Assembly (NCBI GenBank): GCA_943842245.1 | Contig: CALTAJ010000002.1 | Coordinates: forward strand, 397,596 to 461,595 | Direction: 5' to 3' | Length of the DNA: 64,000 bases | From: an uncultured Flavobacteriaceae bacterium | GTDB taxonomy: Bacteria > Bacteroidota > Bacteroidia > Flavobacteriales > Flavobacteriaceae | Part shown: in pieces, positions 39,694 to 49,770 of the stretch | Numbering within the stretch: position 1 is the first letter of the stretch | Layout of the letters: the number at the start of each line of letters is the position of its first letter | Program-made: the position numbers and the translations under genes | The notes under the pieces: generated by a model | Databases searched by the model: none | What the model saw: the letters and a program-made list of their open reading frames with translations, nothing else | What the model was told of the DNA's origin: nothing

Positions 39694-40368
39694 ATGCGTA
39701 TTGATATTATAACTCTTTTTCCAGATCTTCTTAAAAGTCCTTTTGAAGTTTCAATTCTGAAGCGAGCGATTGCCTCAGGAATAGCTGAAGTCCATTTTCA
39801 TGACCTAAGAACATTTAGCAAACACAAACAAAGACAGGTTGATGATTATCCATTTGGTGGAGGTGCAGGAATGGTCATGATGATAGAGCCAATTGATCGC
39901 TGTATTGAAACCTTAAAAAAACTAAGAAAATACGACGCAATCATTTACCTAACTCCAGATGGAGAGAAATTTAATCAAAAAAAAGCTAATCACTTTTCAA
40001 CTTTAGAAAATATAATTATCCTTTGTGGTCACTATAAAGGAGTAGATCAACGTGTTCGTGATCATTTGATTACCCAAGAACTTTCAATTGGTGATTTTGT
40101 TCTATCGGGAGGCGAATTAGCTGCGGCCATTCTCTGTGATAGTATTATTCGTTTGATCCCTGGTGTTCTTGGGGATGAATCATCTGCATTAACAGATAGT
40201 TTTCAAGACGGGCTACTTGCACCTCCAATATATACGCGTCCGGCAGAATACAAAGGCTGGGAAGTTCCAAGAATTTTAATTTCAGGAAATACTCCAAAAG
40301 TAAATGAATGGAGAGATGAAAAGTCTATAGAAAGAACAAAAAAATTACGTCCAGACCTTCTGAAATAA
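39694..40368 (+). CDS. trmD: tRNA (guanine-37-N1)-methyltransferase
   Basis: SPOUT-fold enzyme that makes m1G37 and so prevents frameshifting. 224 residues, with [30 protein letters not shown], the knot region [13 protein letters not shown] and [15 protein letters not shown], and [18 protein letters not shown]. The usual partners rpsP and rimM are not adjacent; rplS is next. Confidence 0.97.
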   Translation: MRIDIITLFPDLLKSPFEVSILKRAIASGIAEVHFHDLRTFSKHKQRQVDDYPFGGGAGMVMMIEPIDRCIETLKKLRKYDAIIYLTPDGEKFNQKKANHFSTLENIIILCGHYKGVDQRVRDHLITQELSIGDFVLSGGELAAAILCDSIIRLIPGVLGDESSALTDSFQDGLLAPPIYTRPAEYKGWEVPRILISGNTPKVNEWRDEKSIERTKKLRPDLLK

Positions 40369-40392
40369 GAAAATATTTGTTAATATTCTTTA

Positions 40393-40422
40393 TTGTATAC
40401 TTAAAAATAAAGTTTAATTTTG
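40393..40422 (+). promoter_or_regulatory. Promoter of rplS
   Basis: TTG (40393-40395), a 19-base spacer, then TAATTTTG (40415-40422): an exact match to the Bacteroidetes promoter consensus. It gives rplS its own transcript, with a leader of about 65 bases. Confidence 0.75.
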
Positions 40423-40492
40423 CAAAACAAAAAGTTTAACCTCTGACGATAAACGTGTATGTTGACTTTCAAAATGTTAAAATAACCCTATT

Positions 40493-40837
40493 ATGGAAGC
40501 CTTAGTAAGCTACGTGCAAAATGAATTTTTAACCAAGAAAGACTTCCCCGAATTTGATGCAGGTGACAGTCTCACTGTTTATTATCAAATTCGAGAAGGA
40601 GAAAAAGTTCGTACTCAATTCTTTAAAGGCACGGTAATTCAAATCAAAGGTCAAGGACTATCTAAAACATTTACAATAAGAAAGATGTCAGGGACAGTTG
40701 GTGTAGAACGTATATTTCCAATGAACCTCCCTACTCTAGAGAAAATTGAGGTACATAAAAAAGGTAAGGTCCGTCGCTCACGAATTTATTACTTCAAAAA
40801 TTTAAGAGGTAAAAAAGCGCGGATCAAAGAAGCATAA
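40493..40837 (+). CDS. rplS: 50S ribosomal protein L19
   Basis: 114 residues. The FDAGDSLTVYYQIREGEKVRTQ, FFKGTVIQIKGQG and KVRRSRIYYFKNLRGKKARI segments are typical of L19, which sits at the 30S-50S interface. It has its own promoter upstream and a strong terminator 8 bases after its stop. Confidence 0.97.
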   Translation: MEALVSYVQNEFLTKKDFPEFDAGDSLTVYYQIREGEKVRTQFFKGTVIQIKGQGLSKTFTIRKMSGTVGVERIFPMNLPTLEKIEVHKKGKVRRSRIYYFKNLRGKKARIKEA

Positions 40838-40844
40838 ATAAATT

Positions 40845-40872
40845 AAAACCGCCCCAAAAGGCGGTTTTTTTA
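40845..40872 (+). terminator. Terminator after rplS
   Basis: Stem AAAACCGCC / GGCGGTTTT (40845-40853, 40860-40868) with a CCAAAA loop, running into a T tract. It lies between rplS and icd. Confidence 0.9.
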
Positions 40873-40891
40873 TAAACCTAAATTTAAAAAT

Positions 40892-42119
40892 ATGTCAAAA
40901 ATTAAAGTCGCTAACCCAGTAGTAGAGATGGATGGAGACGAGATGACTCGAATAATATGGAAATTCATTAAGGATCAATTAATACTTCCCTATTTGGATT
41001 TAAACATTGAATATTATGACCTTTCGGTTACATCACGTGATGCAACCGAAGATAAAATTACAATTCAAGCAGCGAATGCTGTTAAAAATCATAATGTTGG
41101 AATTAAATGTGCTACCATCACCCCTGATGAAGATCGAGTAAAAGAATTTAATTTATCAAACATGTGGCGTTCACCAAATGGGACTATTAGAAATATTGTA
41201 GGTGGAACAGTCTTTAGGGAACCAATAATCATGAGTAATGTGCCTCGATATGTTCAAGGCTGGACTAAACCTATTTGCATAGGAAGACATGCCTTCGGTG
41301 ATCAATACAAAGCTGCAGATACAGTAACTAATGGAAAAGGAAAACTTACTATGACATTTACTCCTGACGACGGGGGAACTCCAAAAACATGGGAAGTTTA
41401 TCACTTTCAAGAAAATGGGGGTAGCAATGAGTATGTATAACATTGATTCATCAATATATGGTTTTGCTAGGTCATGTATGAATCGTTCCCTAGATAAGGG
41501 GTGGCCATTATACCTATCAACTAAAAACACAATTTTAAAAGCTTACGACGGCCGTTTTAAAGATATTTTTCAAGAAGTCTTTGATAGTGAGTTTAAAAAT
41601 CGCTTTAAAAAGGCAGGTTTAACATATGAACACCGTTTGATCGATGATATGGTAGCTGCTGCTATGAAGTGGAATGGAGGATTCGTTTGGGCATGCAAAA
41701 ACTATGATGGGGATGTACAATCTGATACGGTAGCTCAGGGATTTGGTTCATTAGGGTTAATGACCTCCACTTTAGTAACTCCAGATGGTAAAACAATGGA
41801 AGCAGAGGCGGCTCATGGAACAGTAACTCGTCATTATCGCCAGCATCAACAAGGAAAAGAAACTTCTACTAATCCCATAGCTTCTATTTTTGCCTGGACT
41901 AGAGGATTGGCTCATCGTGGAAAGCTTGATAATAACCTTGAGCTAATAGAGTTTTGTTCCACACTAGAAAATGTATGTGTTGAAACAGTAGAAAGTGGAA
42001 AAATGACAAAAGATTTAGCTGTTTTAATTCACGGTAAAGAAACAAATAGCTCTCACTACCTAACAACTCAAAAATTTCTTTCAGCTCTTAAAAGAAACTT
42101 AGACACTAAAATAGGTTAA
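40892..42119 (+). CDS. icd: NADP-dependent isocitrate dehydrogenase, interrupted by a frameshift
   Basis: TCA-cycle enzyme of the dimeric, eukaryote-like IDH class (about 410 residues). The first 182-codon frame (40892-41440) runs from [16 protein letters not shown] to [10 protein letters not shown]; the rest continues in another frame from [17 protein letters not shown] to 42119 and includes [33 protein letters not shown] and [13 protein letters not shown]. The break is at the five-G run 41417-41421. Two extra G (seven in all) would give [11 protein letters not shown], aligned with the human enzyme without a gap; removing one G would also restore the frame. All catalytic parts are otherwise intact, so sequence error or a very recent mutation is likely. 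Confidence 0.9.
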
Positions 42120-42271
42120 TTATTAATTTCTTTTTTTAAAAATCTTATGTTTAGGTTTTTTCATTGAATCAAATTGACTTAATGTGATTTTGATGAATAC
42201 TCTTGATCATTTATATTTAACGTACATATTAATCTTAGTTGATAATTATAAACTTCTTATTTTTCTACATT

Positions 42272-43087
42272 ATGATGTTTCAAAAAATAACCGAAAAAGA
42301 TTCAAATCACAACGATTTAGAAAAAAAGAGTGTCAGAGAACTTATTGATGGCATGTATTGTGAAGATCAAAATGCTTTAAAAGCTGTCGGAGAAGTTAAG
42401 GACCAAACAGAAAAATTGATTAAAAAAGTAGTAAAACAACTTAAAAATGGTGGCCGTCTTTTTTATATTGGTGCAGGAACAAGTGGCCGTTTAGGAGTAC
42501 TTGACGCTTCTGAATGTCCACCAACTTTTGGAACAGAACCTGAAAAAGTAATTGGACTAATTGCTGGAGGAGATTATGCCCTTAGACATTCTGTAGAAAG
42601 TGCAGAAGACGACACAAAAAAAGGCTGGGATGATTTACAAGAAAAGTTTATAAATTCTCATGACATTTTAATAGGAATTGCTGCCTCTGGAACTACACCC
42701 TATGTTCTTGGAGGCCTATCTGAAGCACAGAAAAATGGAATTCCTACCGGTTGTATTGTATGTAATTTAAACAGTCCGATTGCAAAAGTAAGTGACTTCC
42801 CTGTTGAAGTAATTGTTGGTCCTGAATTTGTTACGGGAAGTTCTCGAATGAAAGCAGGAACTGCCCAAAAACTAATTCTTAACAGTATTACTACTGCTAC
42901 CATGATAAATCTTGGACACATAAAAGGTAGTAAAATGGTAGATATGAAGCTTTCTAACGAAAAACTTAAAGGTCGTGCAGAGCTTATAGTTATAGAGGCT
43001 ACAGGAGTAGATCTAGTGCTTGCACAAAAATTAATAAAAGAAAACGGTGGTGTTAGAGGAGCTATTGATGCTTTTAATAAAAAATAA
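42272..43087 (+). CDS. murQ: N-acetylmuramic acid 6-phosphate etherase
   Basis: Cleaves the lactyl ether of MurNAc-6-phosphate in cell-wall recycling. 271 residues from the ATG at 42272 (MMFQKITEKDS); an in-frame TTG at 42239 would add a hydrophobic stretch with no family counterpart. SIS-domain features: YIGAGTSGRLGVLDASECPP (catalytic Glu), GIAASGTTPYVLGGL and FVTGSSRMKAGTAQKLILN. No anmK or transporter gene is adjacent. DUF6095 follows by four bases. Confidence 0.94.
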   Translation: MMFQKITEKDSNHNDLEKKSVRELIDGMYCEDQNALKAVGEVKDQTEKLIKKVVKQLKNGGRLFYIGAGTSGRLGVLDASECPPTFGTEPEKVIGLIAGGDYALRHSVESAEDDTKKGWDDLQEKFINSHDILIGIAASGTTPYVLGGLSEAQKNGIPTGCIVCNLNSPIAKVSDFPVEVIVGPEFVTGSSRMKAGTAQKLILNSITTATMINLGHIKGSKMVDMKLSNEKLKGRAELIVIEATGVDLVLAQKLIKENGGVRGAIDAFNKK

Positions 43088-43091
43088 TTAT

Positions 43092-43325
43092 ATGAATAAA
43101 GCTCTATTTCAAAAAGGATTAAAACGAATGACAGTTTTTTTATTCTGCTGCTTTTTGGGACCAGTAATTGTACATCAAGCATTTAAAAATCAAGAACACC
43201 CCTTTTATTATCCAGTTCTAATTACTGGTTTAAGTATAATGGTTATAGCTATTTATTATGGCTTTCTAGGGGTAAAAACTATGATAAATGCTTTATTGGG
43301 AGAACGAAAAAAAAGGAATCTTTAG
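43092..43325 (+). CDS. DUF6095-family small membrane protein
   Basis: 77 residues from the ATG at 43092. Two membrane helices are visible (MTVFLFCCFLGPVIVHQAF and YYPVLITGLSIMVIAIYYGF) with a basic C-terminus (ERKKRNL). I recall this family as the usual neighbour of murQ in flavobacteria. The function is unknown. It lies four bases after the murQ stop, so co-transcription is likely. A longer start at 43047 would overlap murQ and is less likely. Confidence 0.75.
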   Translation: MNKALFQKGLKRMTVFLFCCFLGPVIVHQAFKNQEHPFYYPVLITGLSIMVIAIYYGFLGVKTMINALLGERKKRNL

Positions 43326-43332
43326 TTTGGCG

Positions 43333-43363
43333 TTGTATCCCTGCCTAAGACCCCTTATCTTTG
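43333..43363 (+). promoter_or_regulatory. Promoter of the thrS-infC-rpmI-rplT unit
   Basis: TTG (43333-43335), 20 bases, then TATCTTTG (43356-43363) match the Bacteroidetes consensus. The thrS ATG is 20 bases after the -7 element. Confidence 0.7.
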
Positions 43364-43383
43364 CTCAGATTTTATAACAAGTT

Positions 43384-45331
43384 ATGATTGAAATTCAATT
43401 TCCTGACCAGTCTGTACGTGCCTTTAAAAAGGGGGTAACCCCATTAGAAATAGCTCAAAGTATTAGTGAAGGATTGGCTCGAAATGTCCTTTCTGTTAAA
43501 GTTAATGGTAATATCCTTGAAGCTAGAACACCCATAATGGAGGACGGAATCATAAATCTTTTCACATGGAATGATAAAGAGGGAAAAGCAGCTTTTTGGC
43601 ATTCCTCTGCACATATTTTAGCCCAAAGCTTAATTTCATTATATCCTCAAGCAAAATTAACTATTGGTCCGGCAATTGAAAATGGTTTTTACTATGACGT
43701 AGATTTTGGAGAGGCTTCTTTTTCTGAGAAAGATCTTCCGGCGCTAGAAAAACAATTTATGACTTTCGCTAGAGAAAAATTTGAATTTAAAATGCGAATG
43801 AGTACTAAATCAGATGCGTTAAAATTCTATAAAAATGAAAATAACCCCTATAAAGTTGAGCTTGTTGAAAATCTTGAAGATGGAACTATTAGTTTTTGTG
43901 ACCATGCTAACTTTACTGATCTTTGCCGGGGAGGACATATTCCCCACACTGGTTTCATAAAAGCCGTAAAACTACTTAGTGTGGCTGGAGCATATTGGCG
44001 TGGCGACGAAACAAAACCACAACTGACTAGGATTTACGGTATATCTTTTCCAAAACAAAAAGAATTATCAGAATACCTTAACCTCTTGGAAGAAGCCAAA
44101 AAAAGAGACCATAGAAAACTTGGAAAGGAATTAGAGCTATTTGCCTTTTCTCAAAAAGTAGGACAAGGATTGCCTTTATGGCTCCCAAATGGAGCAGCAT
44201 TGCGAGAACGTTTAGAGAATTTTCTAAAAACTGCTCAAACTAAAGCTGGATATGAGCAGGTAATCTCTCCCCATATTGGTAACAAAGAATTATATATGAC
44301 CTCTGGACATTACGAAAAATATGGTGCAGACAGTTTTCAGCCTATTCAAACCCCGGCAGACGAAGAGGAATTTTTACTAAAGCCAATGAACTGTCCTCAC
44401 CACTGTGAAATCTATAAAACAAAACCTTGGAGTTACCGTGACTTACCTAAGCGTTATGCTGAATTTGGAACTGTCTATCGTTATGAGCAAAGTGGCGAAT
44501 TACACGGACTTACTCGAGCTCGCGGATTTACTCAAGATGATGCCCATATTTTCTGTATGCAAGAACAGTTGGACGAGGAGTTTAAAAAAGTAATTGACTT
44601 AGTACTTTATGTTTTTACCTCGCTAGGTTTTGATGACTTTACTGCACAGGTATCTCTTCGAGATCAGAAAAAACCTGAAAAGTATATTGGCACTTCTGAA
44701 AATTGGGATTTAGCTGAACAAGCAATTATTAGTGCAGCAAAGGAAAAAAACTTGGATTATATAGTTGAAACAGGAGAAGCTGCTTTCTATGGTCCAAAGT
44801 TAGACTTCATGGTTAAAGATGCTTTAGGGCGTCAATGGCAATTAGGAACTATTCAGGTGGATTACAACCTTCCTGAACGCTTTCATTTAACTTATAAAGG
44901 CAGTGACAATGAGCTTCACCGTCCAGTTATGATTCACCGAGCACCCTTTGGGAGCATGGAGCGTTTTGTTGCTATTCTTTTGGAACATACAGGTGGAAAT
45001 TTTCCTCTTTGGTTGATGCCTAAACAAGTAAATATTCTCTGTGTTAGTGAAAAATATAAAAATTACGCTCTAAAAGTTTTAAATTTCTTGGAAAATCACG
45101 AAATTCGCGCCCTCTTGGATGATCGAAATGAGACGATAGGTAAAAAAATCCGTGAATCGGAAATTTCTAAAGTGCCATACATGCTTATCTTAGGAGAAAA
45201 AGAAGCAAACAATGAGACTGGTATCTCTTCGAAAACATCAAAAAGGAGACATTGGAAGTTTTGCCATTGAGAAAGTTGTTAATCAACTAAAAAAAGAAAT
45301 TAAGGAGAGTCAAGCTACCTTTAAAGTTTAA
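43384..45331 (+). CDS. thrS: Threonyl-tRNA synthetase, frameshifted near the C-terminus
   Basis: Class II synthetase, about 648 residues when repaired. In order: TGS domain (1-~60), editing/SAD domain with [13 protein letters not shown] and the [16 protein letters not shown] zinc-type motif, catalytic core with [33 protein letters not shown] and [13 protein letters not shown], and anticodon-binding domain from about 535. The plain frame ends at 45270; after a doubled G at 45220-45221 the natural C-terminus ([20 protein letters not shown]) continues in the next frame to the TAA at 45329-45331. One surplus G explains it. As the enzyme is essential and no second copy is seen here, a sequence error is the simplest reading. 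Confidence 0.93.
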
Positions 45332-45347
45332 TTTAAAACAAAGTGAC

Positions 45348-45902
45348 ATAGCAATACGAAGAAGAAGATCGAACAGCCCAGGAAGGGTTTTCAAGGAAGA
45401 TCCACATCGGATCAATCAAAAAATTACAGCTCAAGAAGTAAGGCTTGTTGGGGATAACGTGGAGTTAGGTGTTTATCAATTAAGTAAAGCTTTATCTATT
45501 GCGCAGTCGCTGGAGTTAGATTTAGTTGAAATTTCGCCTAAAGCTTCTCCTCCTGTATGTAAAATATTAGAGTATAAAAAGTTTTTATACGAACAAAAGA
45601 AACGAGATAAGGTCCTAAAATCTAAGACAAGTAAAATTATTGTTAAAGAAATAAGGTTTGGTCCTAATACTGATGAGCACGACTACGAGTTCAAAAAAAA
45701 GCATGCTGAAAAGTTTCTCAAAGAAGGAGCCAAGTTGAAAGCATTTGTTTTTTTTAAAGGTCGCTCAATAATTTTTAAAGAAAAAGGTCAAATCCTTTTA
45801 TTACGTTTAGCTCAGGATTTGGAAGAGATCGGTAAAGTAGAACAAATGCCTGTGTTGGAGGGTAAAAAGATGATTATGTTTATTTCACCTAAGAAAAAAT
45901 AA
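45348..45902 (+). CDS. infC: Translation initiation factor IF-3, apparent ATA start
   Basis: 184 residues from an ATA codon at 45348. The conserved beginning lies upstream of the first ATG-type start: [21 protein letters not shown] and [13 protein letters not shown] match the usual flavobacterial IF-3 N-terminus, which reads MAIR. The only initiator that yields this is ATA, 16 bases after the thrS stop. Non-canonical starts (AUU) are the known basis of infC autoregulation in E. coli. The rest is standard: [21 protein letters not shown] and [20 protein letters not shown]. Next genes are rpmI and rplT. Confidence 0.93.
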   Translation: MAIRRRRSNSPGRVFKEDPHRINQKITAQEVRLVGDNVELGVYQLSKALSIAQSLELDLVEISPKASPPVCKILEYKKFLYEQKKRDKVLKSKTSKIIVKEIRFGPNTDEHDYEFKKKHAEKFLKEGAKLKAFVFFKGRSIIFKEKGQILLLRLAQDLEEIGKVEQMPVLEGKKMIMFISPKKK

Positions 45903-45915
45903 AAAAAGAGACGTT

Positions 45916-46113
45916 ATGCCAAAAATGAAAACTAAGTCAAGTGCTAAAAAACGCTTTAAGATTACGGGAAGTGGAAAAATAAAAAGAAAGCATGCTTTTA
46001 AGAGCCATATCTTAACCAAAAAATCAAAAAAACGTAAATTAAAATTAACCCATTCTGGTCTAGTACACGAAAGTGATACAAAGAGTATTAAGGAACAGCT
46101 AAGACTAGTATAA
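45916..46113 (+). CDS. rpmI: 50S ribosomal protein L35
   Basis: 65 residues, very basic: [20 protein letters not shown] followed by [20 protein letters not shown], the classic L35 sequence. It begins 13 bases after infC and is followed by rplT after 88 bases, the conserved infC-rpmI-rplT order. That 88-base gap might hold an L20 binding site, but I see no clear one. Confidence 0.97.
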   Translation: MPKMKTKSSAKKRFKITGSGKIKRKHAFKSHILTKKSKKRKLKLTHSGLVHESDTKSIKEQLRLV

Positions 46114-46201
46114 TTAAACCTATTCAGGTCGACTTTTATTTATAAACCCGAAGTAAGGCTTTAAAGTGTAGAGATACCGCCTCCTTCAAAAAACAAAAGA
46201 A

Positions 46202-46546
46202 ATGCCAAGATCATTAAATTCAGTTGCTTCAAGAGCAAGAAGAAAAAAAATTTTAAAGCAAGCCAAAGGATATTTTGGACGTCGTAAAAATGTTTGGACC
46301 ATTGCAAAAAATGCGGTTGATAAAGCTATGCTTTACTCCTATCGTGACAGAAAGGTGAAAAAAAGAAATTTTAGAGCCCTCTGGATAACACGTATTAATG
46401 CAGGCGCAAGACTTAATGGACTGTCTTATAGCCAATTTATCGGTAAAGTTAAATCAAATAACATTGATTTAAACCGAAAAGTGCTTGCAGACCTCGCTAT
46501 GAATCATCCTTCTGCTTTCAAAGAAATTGTTGAGAAAATAAAATAA
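46202..46546 (+). CDS. rplT: 50S ribosomal protein L20
   Basis: 114 residues: [40 protein letters not shown], and [21 protein letters not shown]20 is an early 23S rRNA-binding assembly protein and in several bacteria represses its own operon. It is the last ribosomal gene of the run. Confidence 0.97.
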   Translation: MPRSLNSVASRARRKKILKQAKGYFGRRKNVWTIAKNAVDKAMLYSYRDRKVKKRNFRALWITRINAGARLNGLSYSQFIGKVKSNNIDLNRKVLADLAMNHPSAFKEIVEKIK

Positions 46547-46580
46547 TAAAATATTTTCGAGTAGTTTTTATTCATTTGAA

Positions 46581-46931
46581 TTGTACAAGATTTATCATAA
46601 CCCTCGGTGTAGAAAGTCTAGAGAAGCATTATTGCTTCTTGAGGACTTGGGTCTTAATTTTTTGGTTGTTAATTATTTAACAGAACCTCTCTCTAAATCA
46701 AAACTTCAAGAAATTCTAGTCAAAATAAAACTTAAACCCAGCCAACTTATTCGTAAAAACGAAGCTGACTGGAAAGCCCTTAATAACAGGAAAGAATTAA
46801 ATGAAAACCAAATACTTGATATCCTTATTAAATATCCCAAAACAATTGAACGCCCAATTGTTACATCAGAAGATTCAGGAGTTCTTGCAAGACCTCTAGA
46901 AAATCTTATTACTTTTTTAGGAATTAATTAA
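46581..46931 (+). CDS. ArsC/Spx-family protein, arsenate reductase-like
   Basis: 116 residues from a TTG start (MYKIYHNPRCRKSREAL). The single active-site cysteine is Cys10 in NPRCRKS, followed by YLTEPLSKSKLQEIL and TIERPIVTSEDSGVLARP, which are ArsC-family features. Members reduce arsenate with glutathione/glutaredoxin, or have unknown roles (YfgD/YffB type). No other ars genes are nearby, so arsenic resistance is not implied. Confidence 0.85.
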   Translation: MYKIYHNPRCRKSREALLLLEDLGLNFLVVNYLTEPLSKSKLQEILVKIKLKPSQLIRKNEADWKALNNRKELNENQILDILIKYPKTIERPIVTSEDSGVLARPLENLITFLGIN

Positions 46932-46973
46932 ACCTAGTCACTTTTTATTAGTCAAAAGGCTTTATAATAAATT

Positions 46974-49416
46974 ATGAAGAGACTAATTGTTGTCTTATTT
47001 CTATTTGGTTTATCCATCTCTGGTTTTTCTCAGCAACCAGGAGGCAAGAAACTTAAAAAAATTAAAATTGAAGGGGTTGTTATCGATAAAGAAACTCAAG
47101 ATCCTTTAGAGTATACGACAATTTCACTTTTAAACGATAGCTCGCCAGATCTTATTCAAGGAGGCATCACCGATAAAAATGGAAAATTTATTATAGAAGT
47201 CTTCCCTGGTAAATACAACATTACACTAGAATATATTGGCTTTGATAAGATAATTTTGAAAGACAAAGTGATTAGTATAAACGAGGATTTTGGGATATTT
47301 GAGTTAGAAATTGTTACCGAATCACTCAATGAAGTAGAACTTGTTGGTGAACGAACTGAAGTGGAAATCCGTTTAGACAAAAGAATTTATAATGTTGGCA
47401 AAGATATCACTGTACGAGGAGGTTCGGTTGCAGATGTATTAGACAACGTTCCCTCAGTCTCCGTAGATGTAGAGGGTAATGTCGCTCTTAGAGGAAATCA
47501 GAATGTTCGCATTTTGATAAACGGGAAACCCTCAGGCTTGGTGGGTCTTTCAGGACCACAAGGTTTACGATCCCTACCAGCTGAGTCCATCGATAAGGTA
47601 GAGGTGGTTACTTCTCCCTCGGCTCGATACGAGGCTTCGGGTACAGCAGGTATATTAAATGTGATATTGAAAAAAGAGGAACTTGAAGGTTTTAACGGTT
47701 CCTTTATCCTAAATGGAGGGGCTCCAACAACTTATGGGGGAAATGCAACCCTTAACTGGAGAACCAAAAAATTTAATATTTTCAGTACGACATCTTTGAG
47801 AGATTCTGAATCTAGAGGAGGTGGAGATTTTGAAAGTGAAAACTTCAATCCTGTTCGTTTTGTAAATGAGGATAGAGACTATCAGAGAAATCGAAAGAGT
47901 ATCTTTTTTAATCTTGGAGCTGAATATTATTTTAATGATGACACCTCACTAACTATTAGCGGTTTTGTCAGAACAAGTGATAACGAGAGTAATAATAACA
48001 CCAAAATAGATAATCTCAACGCAGCGGGAGTCGTAGTAGATCAATTTGGTCGCTATCAATTTGAAGAAGAAATTGATAATTCCCAACAGTTCACTACGAA
48101 TTTTACCAAAAAATTTGACGATAAAGGTCATGAATTGGTCATTGAGTTTCAAACCGAATCTAGTGAGGAGGATGAGAGCGATCTGGCAGAAAATACAAGT
48201 ACTTTTAATCAAGAATCCGACACTTTTGAAGATCAAAGCAGAACCTTATTACAGATGGATTACGTCTGGCCTATAAATGAAAATACACAGTTTGAAATTG
48301 GATATCGAGGAGACTTCAGCTTACAAGAAACCGATTACAATGTTTTTGATTTATTAGATAACGGAAGAACTCCCAATACAGAATTAACCAATTTCTTGGG
48401 CTTTACTCAAAAAATAAATGCTGCCTATGCCCAATTTGGTAAAAAAATAAATAAGTTCTCTTATTTAATAGGACTTCGAATGGAAAAGACTCATATAGTA
48501 ATTGACCAGAAGACAACGAAAATCTTCAAAGAAAAAGACTATACCGATTGGTTTCCTACCCTTAACTTCTCTTTTGAATTTACTGAAAAAGAAAATATCA
48601 CCTTAGGGTATAGTCGTCGTATTCGACGCCCAAGATCATGGTCTCTCAATCCATTTAGATCCCTAACCAGTTTGACCTTTTTTTAGGCAAGGAAATCCCG
48701 ATTTGGATCCCTCCTATTCCAAACTATTTGATTTAGGTTATCTTAAAAGATGGAATAAGTTTACATTCAATAGTTCGGTCTATTATCAAAAAGCAACTCA
48801 AGTTATAGAACGCATAACTGAAACTACAGGTGAATTGGTAGTGGTAAGTTTAGACCCTTTAGTTGAATTACCTGAATTCAGATCAACTTCTGTCAACATA
48901 TCAGAAAACATTAGAACAGGCACAGAGTTTACACTTACCTATTCGCCCAAGCGCCAAGTCCGTCTTAGCGGAAACTTTAATATTTTTAATTCGGAAACCA
49001 TAGGTTTCTATAAAGGGGTTCCTTTAGATAGAAAAATTGTAAGTTGGTTTATGCGATTTAACAGTAGTTTTCCACTGGCTTTTGGAATCAATACACAGCT
49101 CAATGGATTCTACTTTGGCCCCAGAGCAAATGCTCAAACAGAATCCAAAGGAGTGGTGAGTTTTTCTGGAGCTTTGAACAAACCAATGTTTAACGATAAG
49201 GCTACACTTTCTTTCAGAGTAAACGATATCTTTAATTCTTCTAGAAGAAAAAGTACTACAGAAACAGCTGATTTCAGAAACTATACCGAATTTCAATGGA
49301 GACAACCCAGCTATGTATTTACGTTTACTTATCGTATAAACGAACGTAAGATGGGTAAAAGAAGAAACAATCGCAGAGGTAGTTTAAATGACGGAGGAGA
49401 AGAATCTGACTTTTAG
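46974..49416 (+). CDS. TonB-dependent-receptor-like outer membrane beta-barrel protein, frameshifted
   Basis: About 813 residues when repaired. Signal peptide ending SGFSQ, a carboxypeptidase-regulatory-like beta-sandwich (VVIDKETQDPLEYTTISLLN), a plug domain (RGGSVADVLDNVPSVSVDVE, NVRILINGKPSGL), then a long C-terminal barrel of the outer-membrane beta-barrel family 3 type. The first frame stops at 48686 after a run of seven T; the second (from about 48681) continues with RQGNPDLDPSYSKLFDLGYL to 49416. Six T would give one continuous frame, LTFFRQGNPDLDPS. The ligand is unknown. No SusD partner is adjacent, so it is not a SusCD pair. Confidence 0.88.
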
Positions 49417-49447
49417 ATACTTAAAAGGGGCTTAAAAGTTCCTTTTT

Positions 49448-49627
49448 TTATTTTTTTTGTTTATCCTCTACTGTTACTTTATTTCTTCCGTATTTAAAGT
49501 ACTCTCTTAGGGCGCCTATTAACCAATAGGGAATGACGAAGGTCAATAAGAAAATCATTAACCAAAAACCAATTGTTAGTATGGTTAAAAAAGAAATAAA
49601 TCCGAGGTATTGATCAAATTCAAACAT
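49448..49627 (-). CDS. Small membrane protein, 59 residues
   Basis: Reads MFEFDQYLGFISFLTILTIG then FWLMIFLLTFVIPYWLIGAL, and ends with a charged tail (REYFKYGRNKVTVEDKQKK). One long or two short membrane helices with a basic cytoplasmic tail follow the positive-inside rule. It is convergent with the receptor gene (31-base gap) and divergent from fumC. The coherent hydrophobic/charged layout and clean ATG and stop argue for a real gene; I do not recognise the family. Confidence 0.6.
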   Translation of the reverse strand: MFEFDQYLGFISFLTILTIGFWLMIFLLTFVIPYWLIGALREYFKYGRNKVTVEDKQKK

Positions 49628-49770
49628 ATAATTATATATGCTGTAAAAATAATCATTTTTTTCAATTTTTTAAATTGAATTTGATTTTCCATAGCTTTTT
49701 TTTCAAAAAAAGTTAACTCTGTAAATAGGGTTTCTTTCAAACCTAGTATTTTTGTATAAAATCCAATATT

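Noticed and set aside
42700-43182. 160-codon minus-strand frame opposite murQ
   Set aside because: It is antisense to the conserved MurQ signature region, without recognisable features.
46581-46931. Arsenic resistance locus
   Set aside because: Only one ArsC-like protein is present, with no arsR, arsB or acr3 nearby; the family is broader than arsenate reduction.
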